64,000 bases of DNA from Streptomyces pyxinicus (GCF_024753135.1 NZ_JANUGP010000032.1:20764-84763), one strand, 5' to 3'; positions 33,033 to 41,905 are shown, numbered from the stretch's first letter. The notes: generated by a model from the sequence alone, not told the origin. Numbers and translations are program-made.

Positions 33033-33413
33033 GTGCGAGACGACTCCGCACCGCGTACCCGGCAGTTACGCGTGTACGAGCACCGCGGCCACACGGTGCT
33101 GGAGCTGCTGGGCGAGATCGACCTCGTCGCGGCGGCCGAGATCGGTCCCGCGCTGGACCTGGTCACCCGGCGCGCCGGCGCCCGGATCGTGCTCGACCTG
33201 CGGCAGGTGGAGTTCTTCGACTGCTCGGGGCTGCGGCTGGTCTACCGGGCCCGCGCCCGGGTCCTGGAGCACGGCGGCCGGCTGCACCTGGTGTGCACGC
33301 ATCCGATGACCCTGCGCGTCTTCCGGGTGACCGGTCTGTCCCGGCTCCTGCCGCCGTACCCCACGCCGGACGCGGCGCTGGCCGGCGCCGAGGCCGCGTC
33401 CGGCACGCTCTGA
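33033..33413 (+). CDS. STAS-domain anti-sigma-factor antagonist
   Basis: 126 aa. HTVLELLGEIDLVAAAEIGPAL and VLDLRQVEFFDCSGLRLVYRARARV are the STAS core; the Ser of DCSG is the expected phosphorylation site for an RsbW-like kinase, as in RsbV/BldG. It releases a sigma factor when unphosphorylated; the PP2C-ATPase protein at 11.4-13.8 kb is one possible partner. GTG at 33033 with GGAAGG 10 nt upstream; ATG at 33015 lacks a site. Converges with the PRPP synthetase gene. Confidence 0.88.
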   Translation: MRDDSAPRTRQLRVYEHRGHTVLELLGEIDLVAAAEIGPALDLVTRRAGARIVLDLRQVEFFDCSGLRLVYRARARVLEHGGRLHLVCTHPMTLRVFRVTGLSRLLPPYPTPDAALAGAEAASGTL

Positions 33414-33421
33414 GGGGCCCG

Positions 33422-34363
33422 TCACTCCTCGAACAGGGCGCTGACGGATTCCCCGTTGTGGATGCGCCGTACGGCCTCGGCGAGCGCCGGGGCGATGGAG
33501 AGCACGCGGAGCTTGCCGGTGCGCTCGTCCTCGGGGACCGGCACGGTGTTGGTGCAGACGATCTCCAGCACGTCCGGCTGCTCGCCGATCCGCTGGAGGG
33601 CACCGGCCGCGAACAGCCCGTGGGTACAGGCCACCCGGATCGAGCGCGGCCCCAATTCCCGCAGCCGGTCGAGGAGTTCCAGTACCGTGCTGCCCTTGGC
33701 GATCTCGTCGTCCAGCACGATGACGTCCCGGCCGGCGACCTCGCCGATGACGGAGCTGATGGTCACCCGGTCGTCCGCGTACCGCTGTTTGGCGCCGGCC
33801 GCCACCTGGGCGCCGATCCGGCGGGCGAAGGCGGCGGCCTCCTTGGCGTTGCCGAGGTCCGGCGAGACCACCGTGGTGCGCGAGAGGTCGTACTGCCGGA
33901 AATGCGCGGCGAGTTCGCGCAGGGCGTGCAGATGGTCCACCGGTACGGAGAAGAAGCCGTGCACCTGCGGCGAGTGCAGGGTCATGGCCAGCACCCGGCT
34001 CGCGCCGGCCGCCACCAGCAGGTCCGCGACCAGCCGGCCGCCGAGGGAGATGCGCGGGGCGTCCTTCTTGTCGGACCGGGCGTAGGAGTAGTGCGGCATG
34101 ACGACCGTGATCCGGGCGGCCGAGGCACCCCGGGCGGCGTCGCACATCATCAGCAGCTCGACCAGATGCTCCTGCACCGGGCGGACCAGCGGCTGGATCA
34201 AAAAGACGTCCCGCTCCCGGCAGTTGGCCTGGAGCTGCACCTCCAGGCAGTCGTTGGCGAACCGGCTCGTCCGGGTCGGGCTGAGCGGCACCCCGAGGTG
34301 CGCGCAGACCTCACGGGCCAGTTCGGGGTGGGCGCTGCCGGTGAAGACGGCGATGTCTCGCAC
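33422..34363 (-). CDS. prs: Ribose-phosphate pyrophosphokinase (PRPP synthetase)
   Basis: 313-aa enzyme making PRPP from ribose-5-phosphate and ATP for nucleotide, His and Trp synthesis. Conserved blocks: FTGSAHPELAREV, RFANDCLEV, RERDVFLIQP, the flexible YSYARSDKKDAPR loop, LHSPQVHGFF, and the phosphate-binding VIVLDDEIAKGSTV. The ATP-loop and TLH...Q segments deviate somewhat from housekeeping PrsA, so this may be a second copy used in secondary or stress metabolism. GTG start with GAGGAA upstream. Confidence 0.92.
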   Translation of the reverse strand: MRDIAVFTGSAHPELAREVCAHLGVPLSPTRTSRFANDCLEVQLQANCRERDVFLIQPLVRPVQEHLVELLMMCDAARGASAARITVVMPHYSYARSDKKDAPRISLGGRLVADLLVAAGASRVLAMTLHSPQVHGFFSVPVDHLHALRELAAHFRQYDLSRTTVVSPDLGNAKEAAAFARRIGAQVAAGAKQRYADDRVTISSVIGEVAGRDVIVLDDEIAKGSTVLELLDRLRELGPRSIRVACTHGLFAAGALQRIGEQPDVLEIVCTNTVPVPEDERTGKLRVLSIAPALAEAVRRIHNGESVSALFEE

Positions 34364-34525
34364 GGTCGGTTCCTCGGGGGCTCGGCACCGGGTGGATCGT
34401 CATGCTACCGGCGGCACCGGGGCCCGCTCGGCGACGCCCGGCGCAACTCGCCTGTCTGAGCCGGTCGTCGGCGGGAATCAGGTCAGTCGTCGGGAGTCAG
34501 GCCGGCAGGAAGGAGGACCGTCGCC

Positions 34526-35176
34526 ATGACGACTTCCCTCGGGCGGATGCCCGTGTGGGCCAGGGTGGTGACTGCGATCGTCCTGGTGCTCGTGGTGCTG
34601 TTCGCCGGAATCCGGCTGGCCGTACTGCCGGGCATCAAGGACCTGTTCGGCACCGAGACGCACGACCGCTCCGGACCCACGCTGCTGAAGTCCATCCAGG
34701 ACATGAGCCGTTACGACGCGGCCTCGGGCAACTTCCAGGTCGTGGTGGACCTGGAGAAGGACGCGAAGTTCCTGCCCGACGCGATCCGCGGCACCCGCAC
34801 CCTGTACGTCGGCGCGGGCACCGTGGACGCCTACGTCGACCTCGGCGGGGTCGGCGAACGGGACGTCCGGGTCGACAAGGACCGTACGACGGCCACCATC
34901 CGGCTGCCGCAGGCCCAGTTGGGCAAGCCGGCCCTCGACCCCGACCACTCCTACGCCGTCTCCAAGCAGCGCGGCCTGCTGGACCGGCTCGGCGACCTGT
35001 TCTCGGGCAACCCCAACAGCGAGCAGGCCGTGCAGAAGCTCGCCGTACGCCACATCGGCGACGCGGCGAAGAGCAGCGGACTGACCAAGCGCGCCGAGTC
35101 CAACACCACCGACATGCTCCAGGGCCTGCTGCACTCCCTCGGCTTCACCGAGGTGCACATCGGCTACGGGGCCTGA
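34526..35176 (+). CDS. DUF4230 membrane-anchored protein
   Basis: 216 aa. One N-terminal membrane helix (VVTAIVLVLVVLFAGIRLAV) followed by an extracytoplasmic domain with LLKSIQDMSRYDAASGNFQVVVDLEKD, the DUF4230 signature, and a C-terminal SLGFTEVHIGY. Function unknown. ATG with GGAAGGAGGA upstream. Divergent from prs, convergent with the antiporter operon. Confidence 0.85.
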   Translation: MTTSLGRMPVWARVVTAIVLVLVVLFAGIRLAVLPGIKDLFGTETHDRSGPTLLKSIQDMSRYDAASGNFQVVVDLEKDAKFLPDAIRGTRTLYVGAGTVDAYVDLGGVGERDVRVDKDRTTATIRLPQAQLGKPALDPDHSYAVSKQRGLLDRLGDLFSGNPNSEQAVQKLAVRHIGDAAKSSGLTKRAESNTTDMLQGLLHSLGFTEVHIGYGA

Positions 35177-35184
35177 ACCGCGGC

Positions 35185-36942
35185 TCAGCCACCGAGTACC
35201 CCCGGCAGGGCCAGCGCGCCGAGCAGGGTGGTGCCGACCAGGAGCCAGGCCACGTAGTCGCCGACATGGCCGGACTGGAGGCGGCGCAGGGGTGCGGCCC
35301 AGCTGGGGGCGGCCAGCCAGGTGGGGCGGGTGACGGCGAGGGCGGCCAGGATGACCGCCAGGGCGGTGGCGGCCAGGCCCAGCAGTACGCCGGGTGCCGT
35401 CCAGTGGGCGGAGGCGTGCGCGCCGCCCGACCCGGCCTCGTTGACGGAGCGGGCCACCAGGTCGCCGAAGCCGGGGGCCACCCCGACGGCGAGGGCGGCG
35501 GCGAGCAGCACCGCGGGCACCGTCGTCATGGTGTCCGGGACGCGGCGCAGCAGCCCACCGGTCTCGGGCTCCTCGCCGGAGCCGCTGGTCTCGTACTCGG
35601 CGTCCTCGGGGCGCGGTCCGAGGCCGAGGAACACCCGGGCGGTGACCCGCAGGACGGCACCCGCGGTGATCGCGGAGACCAGTACGTACCCGACGGTGAG
35701 CGGGCCGCCGGCCGCCTCCTCGGCGACCGACTTGCCGAGCCCGGTGCCGAACGGCGGCAGGCCCGCGAGGCCCAGGGCGCCGATCGCGAACATCACCCCG
35801 GTGGCGCGCAGCGAACGGGCGCGGCCGTGCAGGGCGTGCTCGTCGACGCTGCCGAACCGGTCGAGCAGGACGCCCGCACAGGCGAACAGCGCGGCCTTCA
35901 CGGCGGCGTGCCCGACGACGTAGAGGGCGATCCCGTCGTCGCCCTCGGGGGTGAGGACGCCGAGGCCGACGAGGAACAGGCCGGTGTGGGCGATGGTGGA
36001 GTAGGCGAGCAGCCGTTTGATGTGCCGCTGGTACCAGCACATGACGGCGCCGACGGCGGCCGTGAGGATGCCGAGCGTCACCAGTGCCCGGGTCAGGTCG
36101 GCGGCGGGGATGCCGCCGGGTCCGGCGAAGACGGTGCCGTACACCCGCCAGGCGCCGTAGACGCCGAGTTCGACCATGACACCGGAGAGCAGCATGCAGA
36201 CCGGGGTGGGGGCGACGGCGTGCGCGTCCGGGAGCCAGAAGTGGAAGGGCACGGTGGCCGCCTTGACCAGCAGACCGGTCATCACCAGGACGAAAGAGGC
36301 GAGCACGAGGGCGTCCGGGCCGCCGTGCGCGTCGAGTCCGCGCCCGATCGCCGACATGCCCAGCTCGCCGGTGCGGGCGTAGAGCAGGGCGATGCCCATC
36401 AGCATGGCGTACGCGCCCAGCGAGTTGACGACACCGAAGGTCAGCGCGCCCTGGACGGCCCTGGCCTCGTCGATGCGGTAGCCGGTCAGGGCGTAGGCCA
36501 CCACGCTCATCAGCTCGAAGAACACGAAGGCGTTGAACAGGTCGCCGGCCAGGGCGAATCCGCACATGGCGCCCTGGAAGAGCAGCATCAGCGCGGTGAA
36601 TGCGCCGGTGTGGCCGTGCGGGGGCGCGTCGAAGTAGCGCCAGGAGTAGGCGAGGGCGGCGAGCGTCAGCAGGGACGCGAGGGTGGCCATGCCGAGCGCG
36701 GGGCCGTCGCCGAGCACGACGATGCCGACGCTCTGCCCGCCGACGGGCAGCCAGCCGCCCACCCATTCGGTCATCGGCGGCGTGGAGTTCAGCAGCAGGA
36801 GCAGCGCGAGGGCCCCGGTGCCGCCGGAGACGACGAAGCCGGTGATCTCGACGGCGGCGCGCGGCAGCCGGCGGCCGGCGGCGGCCGGCAGGGCGGCGCC
36901 GAGCAGCGGAACGGCGACCAGGAGCGGGAGCAGGTGGTGCAT
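35185..36942 (-). CDS. Mrp/Mbh-type antiporter large subunit (MrpD/NuoM-N-like)
   Basis: 585-aa membrane protein, about 14-16 helices, homologous to the proton-pumping NuoL/M/N subunits. FFELMSVVAYALTGYR contains the pumping Glu, VKAATVPFHFWLPDAHAVAPTPVCMLLSGVMVE the Lys and broken-helix segment, and RHIKRLLAYSTIAHTG a second conserved block. It extends about 80 residues past the usual MrpD end with further helices. ATG overlaps the MrpC stop (ATGA). Only this one large pump subunit is encoded in the operon. Confidence 0.9.
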   Translation of the reverse strand: MHHLLPLLVAVPLLGAALPAAAGRRLPRAAVEITGFVVSGGTGALALLLLLNSTPPMTEWVGGWLPVGGQSVGIVVLGDGPALGMATLASLLTLAALAYSWRYFDAPPHGHTGAFTALMLLFQGAMCGFALAGDLFNAFVFFELMSVVAYALTGYRIDEARAVQGALTFGVVNSLGAYAMLMGIALLYARTGELGMSAIGRGLDAHGGPDALVLASFVLVMTGLLVKAATVPFHFWLPDAHAVAPTPVCMLLSGVMVELGVYGAWRVYGTVFAGPGGIPAADLTRALVTLGILTAAVGAVMCWYQRHIKRLLAYSTIAHTGLFLVGLGVLTPEGDDGIALYVVGHAAVKAALFACAGVLLDRFGSVDEHALHGRARSLRATGVMFAIGALGLAGLPPFGTGLGKSVAEEAAGGPLTVGYVLVSAITAGAVLRVTARVFLGLGPRPEDAEYETSGSGEEPETGGLLRRVPDTMTTVPAVLLAAALAVGVAPGFGDLVARSVNEAGSGGAHASAHWTAPGVLLGLAATALAVILAALAVTRPTWLAAPSWAAPLRRLQSGHVGDYVAWLLVGTTLLGALALPGVLGG

Positions 36943-37301
36943 CAGCCGCGCAGCTCCCGCAGTTCGTCGGGGTCGACCGTGCCGTGCCGTTTGGCGATCT
37001 GGAGGACCAGCGCGAGCAGCAGCGCGGTGACGGTGGCGCCGACGACGATGTCGGTGAGGGTGAGGGCCTGCACCACCGGGTCGACCACCGGCCGGGAGCC
37101 CGGCTCGATGTCGGAGAACACGGGCGCGGTGCCGCCGGCGCGGTAGCCGACCGCCAGCAGCAGGATGTAGGTCGCCGACTGGCAGACGGCGAGGCAGCCG
37201 ACGGCGTGGATCAGGTGGCGGCTGGTGGCGAGGCCGTAGCAGCCGGTCAGAAAGACGTAGGCGGCGACCAGGTAGGGCAGGACGTCCATGGCGTGGCTCA
37301 T
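36942..37301 (-). CDS. Antiporter subunit MrpC (NuoK-like)
   Basis: 119 aa, three membrane helices. VQALTLTDIVVGATVTALLLALVL is the NuoK/MrpC signature (DPxxQALxLTxIVI). It is encoded between the MbhE-MrpB fusion and the large subunit, with 4-bp overlaps on both sides, showing translational coupling. Confidence 0.9.
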   Translation of the reverse strand: MSHAMDVLPYLVAAYVFLTGCYGLATSRHLIHAVGCLAVCQSATYILLLAVGYRAGGTAPVFSDIEPGSRPVVDPVVQALTLTDIVVGATVTALLLALVLQIAKRHGTVDPDELRELRG

Positions 37302-38047
37302 TTTCCGGGCTCCTCCTCGGTCGCGTCCTCGATCTCGACGGCCTGGTCGAGGAAGTGGGCGAGCAGCACGGTGGCCGCGCCGGCCACCTCCATGCCGACG
37401 GCCGCGTTCAGCAGGGGGACGGTGCCGCCGGAGGACAGCGTGTTGAACGTGCCGTACGGCAGCAGGGTGTTGGCGAGGAAGGCGGTGCCGGCGAGGAGGC
37501 CGGCGAGGCCCAGGACGACGTAGCTGGAGACGGCGAGCGCGTCGGTGGTCTCGTACACGCCGAGCGGGCGGACGCGTTCCAGCGCGCCGTAGTCGGCGCC
37601 CAGGTACAGCAGGTGCAGCGCGGTCGCGGCGACCACTCCGCCCTGGAAGCCGCCGCCGGGGCTGAGCTGGCCGTGCGCGATGACGTACAGGCCGGTCACC
37701 AGGGCGACGGGCAGCACGAGCAGCGCGTAGCGGCGTACCGGGCGGGCCACTTCGGCGGGTTCGGGCGGTGCCCGGTGTTCGTCGCGGGTCTGGCGCAGCA
37801 GGACCACGCAGCCGAGGACGGCGGCGAACAGGATGCTCATCTCGCCGAGGGTGTCGTAGGCGCGCTGGTCGAAGTTGACGGAGGCGATGGTGTTGGCGAT
37901 GTGCCGCCGCAGGGAGGCGTGCACGGCGCGGTCGCCGTAGGGGTGCGAACGGCCGCCGAAGCGGGGCAGGTCGAGGCAGGCGGCGACGAGCAGCGCGGCC
38001 AGGCCGGTGCCGCCGACGGCCAGCAGCCACAGCCGCAGCCGGTTCAC
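37298..38047 (-). CDS. Fused MbhE-like + MrpB antiporter subunit
   Basis: 249 aa. Residues about 1-88 resemble the C-terminal tail of MrpA, equal to archaeal MbhE (NTIASVNFDQRAYDTLGEMSILF), and residues about 105-240 are MrpB (GLYVIAHGQLSPGGGFQGGVV, a conserved MrpB block). The two parts are separate genes in Mbh operons, while in standard Mrp the first part belongs to MrpA. GTG start with GGAGG 7 nt upstream; it overlaps the MbhD-like gene as GTGA. Confidence 0.85.
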   Translation of the reverse strand: MNRLRLWLLAVGGTGLAALLVAACLDLPRFGGRSHPYGDRAVHASLRRHIANTIASVNFDQRAYDTLGEMSILFAAVLGCVVLLRQTRDEHRAPPEPAEVARPVRRYALLVLPVALVTGLYVIAHGQLSPGGGFQGGVVAATALHLLYLGADYGALERVRPLGVYETTDALAVSSYVVLGLAGLLAGTAFLANTLLPYGTFNTLSSGGTVPLLNAAVGMEVAGAATVLLAHFLDQAVEIEDATEEEPGK

Positions 38048-38304
38048 TCCCGGTCCTCCTTCGAGCGGCCCCGGCGTCTGGTCTTGCGCACCGACAGCAT
38101 GATGAGCAGCGGGGTCAGCGCCGAGCCGACGGCGAGTTGGGAGAGGCCGACGTCGGGGGCCTGGAGCACGGTGAACAGGGCGGCCAGGACGACGCCGAGC
38201 ACGGACAGCACGAGGGCCTGCCGTGCGGGGTCGCGCTGGGTGACGGCCGCGGTGGCGCAGGCGGCGGTCAGCAGCAGCGTCACGACGATCACCGCGTCGG
38301 CCAC
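38044..38304 (-). CDS. MbhD-like antiporter subunit (DUF4040)
   Basis: 86 aa, three helices. ALVLSVLGVVLAALFTVLQAPDVGLSQLAVGSAL is the DUF4040/MbhD signature, normally part of the MrpA C-terminus. Here it is a stand-alone gene as in archaeal Mbh/Mrp operons. GTG start with GGAGGTGTCCC upstream. Confidence 0.85.
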   Translation of the reverse strand: MADAVIVVTLLLTAACATAAVTQRDPARQALVLSVLGVVLAALFTVLQAPDVGLSQLAVGSALTPLLIMLSVRKTRRRGRSKEDRE

Positions 38305-38337
38305 GGGACACCTCCGGCGCGTCGCCCCGGCACCGGG

Positions 38338-38790
38338 TCAGCCACCGCCCACCCGCCGGAAGCCGCCCGCCAGCGCGCGGGAGGCGATGACGTTGCCGGC
38401 GATCAGCAGTACGCCGATCACCAGCAGTTTCACCATGGCCCGGCCGGGTCCGGCGGCCGCGCAGGCGGCGACCACGGCGGCGAGGCCCAGCCCGGCGGCC
38501 GTCCAGGTCAGGCCCCAGGCGCTGGGCCGCTCCCCCGCCAGGTCGTCGGAGAGCAGCCGGGCGAAGACCAGGGTGCCGACCGGGCCGAGCAGGGCGAGCA
38601 GCAGGGCGAGGTCGACGTAGGACGGGCGGCCGTAGCCCTGGGACAGGAGCAGCAGGGCCGGGCAGACGGCGGAGGTGGCGAGGTTCTGGGCGAGGATCCG
38701 GCGGGCCGGCGGCCCGGTGGTCACGCCCCACAGGACGGCCGCCCCGCCGCCCCCCAGTGCGAGGGTCGCCGCGAGGATCCAGCCGTTCAC
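38338..38790 (-). CDS. Fused MrpF-MrpG-like antiporter subunit
   Basis: 150 aa. The first ~95 residues match MrpF (RRILAQNLATSAVCPALLLLS, SYVDLALLLALLGPVGTLVFARLL). The last ~50 (MVKLLVIGVLLIAGNVIASRALA) resemble the C-terminal helix of MrpG, but the RxPDxxTRxHA block of MrpG is missing, so the G part is either truncated or very divergent. GTG start overlaps the MrpE-like stop (GTGA). Confidence 0.7.
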   Translation of the reverse strand: MNGWILAATLALGGGGAAVLWGVTTGPPARRILAQNLATSAVCPALLLLSQGYGRPSYVDLALLLALLGPVGTLVFARLLSDDLAGERPSAWGLTWTAAGLGLAAVVAACAAAGPGRAMVKLLVIGVLLIAGNVIASRALAGGFRRVGGG

Positions 38791-38981
38791 CGCCACCTCA
38801 CCGCCCGCCGGCCGGCCCGGGCCAGCACCGCGCCGACGGCGGCGCAGCCCGCGCCGACGATCCGTTCCAGGGTGTCCACCGAGGTGACGAACACCAGCCA
38901 CAGCAGGGCCAGCGCCAGCCACCAGGCCAGCAGTTCGGCGGAGGCGCGCAGGAGCGGGCGGGGGTCGGTGCGCCGGGTCAT
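38787..38981 (-). CDS. Short MrpE-like antiporter subunit
   Basis: 64 aa with one long hydrophobic region (LLAWWLALALLWLVFVTSVDTLERIVGAG). Position and the TLERIVGAGCAAVGAVLA end suggest a minimal MrpE, which is normally about 160 aa with a cytoplasmic domain; that domain is absent. First gene of the operon; ATG with GAGGAGG upstream. Confidence 0.6.
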   Translation of the reverse strand: MTRRTDPRPLLRASAELLAWWLALALLWLVFVTSVDTLERIVGAGCAAVGAVLARAGRRAVRWR

Positions 38982-39225
38982 CCGCCACCTCCTCGCCCTC
39001 CGCACGGGTGTGCGGCGTTCCGTCCCCTGCTCTTCGCCGCTCGGGGCATCCAAGCACCGGGGGGCGCACGCCGGGGCGGCGGCACGCGGGTGGGATGCCG
39101 GAGTGCCCCGGGAGCGTGAACGGAAACCCGGCGTGCGCGCTCGGCGTCCCGGCGGCGGCGGCATCCCGGCGGGGATGGCGGGTAACCGCGAGGGGACATC
39201 GGCCCGTTGAGGACTGGAGGATCAC

Positions 39226-39873
39226 ATGGCCCGCACCGCCGTACGACTGCCCGGGGCCCTGCGCGGCTCGCGGAAGCGGGAACCGGCGCGGGCCGGACGG
39301 CTTCCCGGCCTGCTGCGCCGCCCGGCGAGCCGGGGGCCGGCCGAGCGGGCGGGGCGCGCGGAGAGGGCCCCGCGTGCCGAAGAGGTCTCGACGGCCGCTC
39401 CCCGGCACGTGGTCCCGCTGCCCCTGCGGCTGCTGGCGATGCTGGCCGCGTTCGCGGCGATGGTGGCCTTCGCCGTGGTGCTCGCGCGGCTCACGCTCCA
39501 GCCCTCCCCGGCCTCGGTGCCGCTGACGCACAGCAACGTGCATCCGGGCCGCTCGCTGCACGCCTACCTGGAGCAGGCGCCGTGGCGCGACGCGGTCAAG
39601 CAGCTCGGCGGCAACGTGCTGCTCGGCGTGCCGTTCGGGGTGCTGGTGCCGGTGCTGGCGCCGCGCGCCCGGGGGATGCTCCGGGTGCTGGGCCTGACCG
39701 CGCTGGTGATGCTGATGGTGGAGCTGGTGCAGGGCGCGCTGATCACGGGGCGGGCCTTCGACATCGACGACGTCATCCTCAACACCTCGGGGGCGCTGCT
39801 CGGTTGGCTGTTCCTCGGGCGGTGGCTCGGCAGGACGGTGCACGCCCGGGTGCGACGCGTGAGCGCCGAGTGA
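39226..39873 (+). CDS. VanZ-family membrane protein
   Basis: 215 aa. A basic, Arg/Ala/Gly-rich N-terminal region (1-60), then four to five membrane helices. NVLLGVPFGVLVP, LMVELVQGALITGRAFDIDDVILNTSGALLGW is the VanZ signature with conserved Glu, Gln and Asp-Asp. VanZ in enterococci contributes to teicoplanin resistance; the role here is unknown. ATG with GGAGG 5 nt upstream. Confidence 0.9.
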   Translation: MARTAVRLPGALRGSRKREPARAGRLPGLLRRPASRGPAERAGRAERAPRAEEVSTAAPRHVVPLPLRLLAMLAAFAAMVAFAVVLARLTLQPSPASVPLTHSNVHPGRSLHAYLEQAPWRDAVKQLGGNVLLGVPFGVLVPVLAPRARGMLRVLGLTALVMLMVELVQGALITGRAFDIDDVILNTSGALLGWLFLGRWLGRTVHARVRRVSAE

Positions 39874-39913
39874 GGAGTCGCGTGAGGATCGGCGACAGGT
39901 CCGTACCAGAGTA

Positions 39914-39943
39914 TTGACGACGCTCTTATCTCACTCCTTAAAT
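39914..39943 (+). promoter_or_regulatory. Possible sigma-70-type promoter of the glucanase gene
   Basis: ttgacg (39914-39919) and ttaaat (39938-39943) are spaced by 18 bp in a locally AT-rich segment, 38 bp before the glucanase start codon. Promoter assignment is by eye. Confidence 0.45.
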
Positions 39944-39980
39944 CAAGAGGCATCTCTCCCCCCACGCCGAATGGAGAGCC

Positions 39981-41213
39981 ATGGTCTCCTCACGTCTGCT
40001 GCGCGGATGCCTCTTCGCCGCCCTGTCCGTCGCGCTGGTCGGCTCCGCCGCCGTCGGACCGGCCGAGGCCCGCACCGACGCCCCGGCGGCAGCCGCCGCC
40101 ACCACCTTCTCCGACACCTTCGACGGCCCGGCCGGCGCCGCGGTCGACGGCTCGAAGTGGACGCTGGAGACCGGCGACAACGTCAACAACCACGAGCGGC
40201 AGTACTACACCTCGGGCACGAAGAACGCGGCCCTGGACGGCCAGGGCCACCTGGTGATCACGGCCCGCAAGGAGAACCCGGCCGGCTACCAGTGCTGGTA
40301 CGGCAGCTGCCAGTACACCTCGGCCCGGCTGAACACGTCCGGCAAGTTCAACGCCCAGTACGGGCACGTCGAGGCGCGCATGAAGATCCCGCGCGGGCAG
40401 GGCATGTGGCCGGCGTTCTGGATGCTCGGCACGCCGGTCAACTGGCCGGACTCCGGGGAGGTCGACGTGATGGAGAACGTCGGCTTCGAACCCTCGACCG
40501 TGCACGGCACCATCCACGGCCCCGGCTACTCGGGCTCGGGCGGCATCGGCGCGGGCTACTCGCTGCCGAACGGGCAGGCCTTCGCCGACGCGTTCCACAC
40601 CTTCGCGGTGGACTGGGCGCCGGACTCCCTCACCTGGTCGGTGGACGGCACCGTCTACCAGCGGCGCACCCCGGCCGACCTGGGCGGCAGGACGTGGGTG
40701 TTCAACAAGCCGTTCTTCCTCATCCTGAACCTCGCGGTGGGCGGCTACTGGCCCGGCGACCCGGACGGCTCCACGCAGTTCCCGCAGCAGCTCGTGGTGG
40801 ACTCGGTGTCCGTGACGACCGGCGGCGGCGCGGCCGGCTCCGCGATCCGGGGGCTGGCCGGCAAGTGCGTGGACGTGGCGGCCGCCAACTCGGCGAACGG
40901 CACCCCGGTCCAGCTCTACGACTGCAACGGCACCGCCGCGCAGAACTGGACGGTCGGCTCGGACGGCACCATCCGGGCCCTCGGCAAGTGCCTGGACGTG
41001 ACGGGCAACGGGACGGCGGACGGCACGGCCGTCCAGCTGTGGGACTGCACCGGCGGCCCCAACCAGAAATGGGCCGTCTCCGGGGCGAACGACATCGTCA
41101 ACCCGCAGGCGGACAAGTGCCTGGACGTCACCGGCAACAACTCCGCCAACGGGACCCGGTTGCAGATCTGGACCTGCACGGGCGGCGCCAACCAAAAGTG
41201 GACGGTCGGCTGA
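39981..41213 (+). CDS. Secreted GH16 endo-1,3-beta-glucanase with ricin-type lectin domain
   Basis: 410 aa: Sec signal peptide (1-30, cut near AEA), GH16 catalytic domain (about 41-280) and a ricin B-lectin domain (about 285-410). The catalytic motif is GEVDVMENVG (ExDxxE, nucleophile and acid/base Glu). The lectin part has three QxW-type repeats (QNW, QKW, QKW) with repeated KCLDV segments. The enzyme hydrolyses laminarin-like beta-1,3 glucans, such as fungal cell walls, and the lectin part binds polysaccharide. ATG at 39981. Confidence 0.93.
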   Translation: MVSSRLLRGCLFAALSVALVGSAAVGPAEARTDAPAAAAATTFSDTFDGPAGAAVDGSKWTLETGDNVNNHERQYYTSGTKNAALDGQGHLVITARKENPAGYQCWYGSCQYTSARLNTSGKFNAQYGHVEARMKIPRGQGMWPAFWMLGTPVNWPDSGEVDVMENVGFEPSTVHGTIHGPGYSGSGGIGAGYSLPNGQAFADAFHTFAVDWAPDSLTWSVDGTVYQRRTPADLGGRTWVFNKPFFLILNLAVGGYWPGDPDGSTQFPQQLVVDSVSVTTGGGAAGSAIRGLAGKCVDVAAANSANGTPVQLYDCNGTAAQNWTVGSDGTIRALGKCLDVTGNGTADGTAVQLWDCTGGPNQKWAVSGANDIVNPQADKCLDVTGNNSANGTRLQIWTCTGGANQKWTVG

Positions 41214-41226
41214 GCCGTCGGCTCAG
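41210..41226. terminator. Short palindrome spanning two convergent stop codons
   Basis: ctgagccg-t-cggctcag: perfect 8-bp arms that contain the stop codons of both the glucanase (41211-41213) and the convergent small gene (41223-41225). The one-base loop makes it a poor hairpin, so a terminator role is only suggested. Confidence 0.35.
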
Positions 41227-41468
41227 TGCAGCGTCCAGGTGTACTTGTCGCCGCCCACGAAGCGGACCAGGTCCGGATCGTCCAGGTCGTGGATCGGGAT
41301 GCCGTGGGCGGCGGCCGTCTGCAGCACGTCGGTGACGGTCCTCGCCTCACCGACCACCTCGCCGTCGATCTCCATGATCCGGAAAGGCGGCTCGCCGTGC
41401 CTGCCCGGGCACACGCCGAGCACCAGGACGCGCGGTCGGGAGATGTACGGAGCTGCTTGTTCGGTCAT
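41223..41468 (-). CDS. Small conserved hypothetical protein
   Basis: 81 aa, start ATG 41468. Mixed alpha/beta composition (RVLVLGVCPGRH, RIMEIDGEVVGEARTVTDVLQTAAAHG, DLVRFVGGDKYTWTLH), no membrane segment. I do not recognise a named family. Codon bias and a compact fold-like pattern support a real gene. Convergent with the glucanase gene. Confidence 0.65.
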   Translation of the reverse strand: MTEQAAPYISRPRVLVLGVCPGRHGEPPFRIMEIDGEVVGEARTVTDVLQTAAAHGIPIHDLDDPDLVRFVGGDKYTWTLH

Positions 41469-41599
41469 GCGACTCAGCCTAAGACGGGCGGCCTGGCCAC
41501 GGCTCATCCACGGGCGCCGGCCGGCAGCTCCGGGACCGCCGCCTCGACCGCTCCCGGGTGGCCGGCCGCCCGACGTCCCCGTGTTCGCCCAGCCGGGTG

Positions 41600-41870
41600 A
41601 GCGCGGGCGCGATCGTCATGTCCTGTCCGAGCAGCTCGAAGACCGCGAGCACCGCCACGGCCGCGAGCACGGTGGCGTGCCGGGTGCGGAAGTCCTTGGC
41701 GGATGGGGCCCCTCCCGCGCGAGCACGGCCGAGCGTACGGGAGTAGGGGCCGGAGAGGCGGCGCAGCGCCTCGTGGAGGTCGGCCCCGCGCCCCGCTCGT
41801 AGAAGGCGAGGAAGCGGTCGCCGCCGCGCGGGCGGCGCGGCAGTGCGCGGGCCGCGGTCGGCGTCTCGTC
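41600..41870 (-). pseudogene. Topoisomerase IB relic, C-terminal part (minus strand)
   Basis: Minus-strand translation gives AKDFRTRHATVLAAVAV (near 41655-41703), matching the KDFRTWHATVLAA block of bacterial DNA topoisomerase IB, and, in another frame further upstream, TAARALPRRPRGGDRFLAFYERG (about 41793-41865), matching the region before it. A frameshift separates the two blocks, and the catalytic-Tyr end is replaced by unrelated sequence. No functional start. See the inverted partner at 41906-42050. Confidence 0.55.
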
Positions 41871-41905
41871 GTCCGGGCTCTGGTCGTCCCGCCCGCCCGG
41901 CGCGA

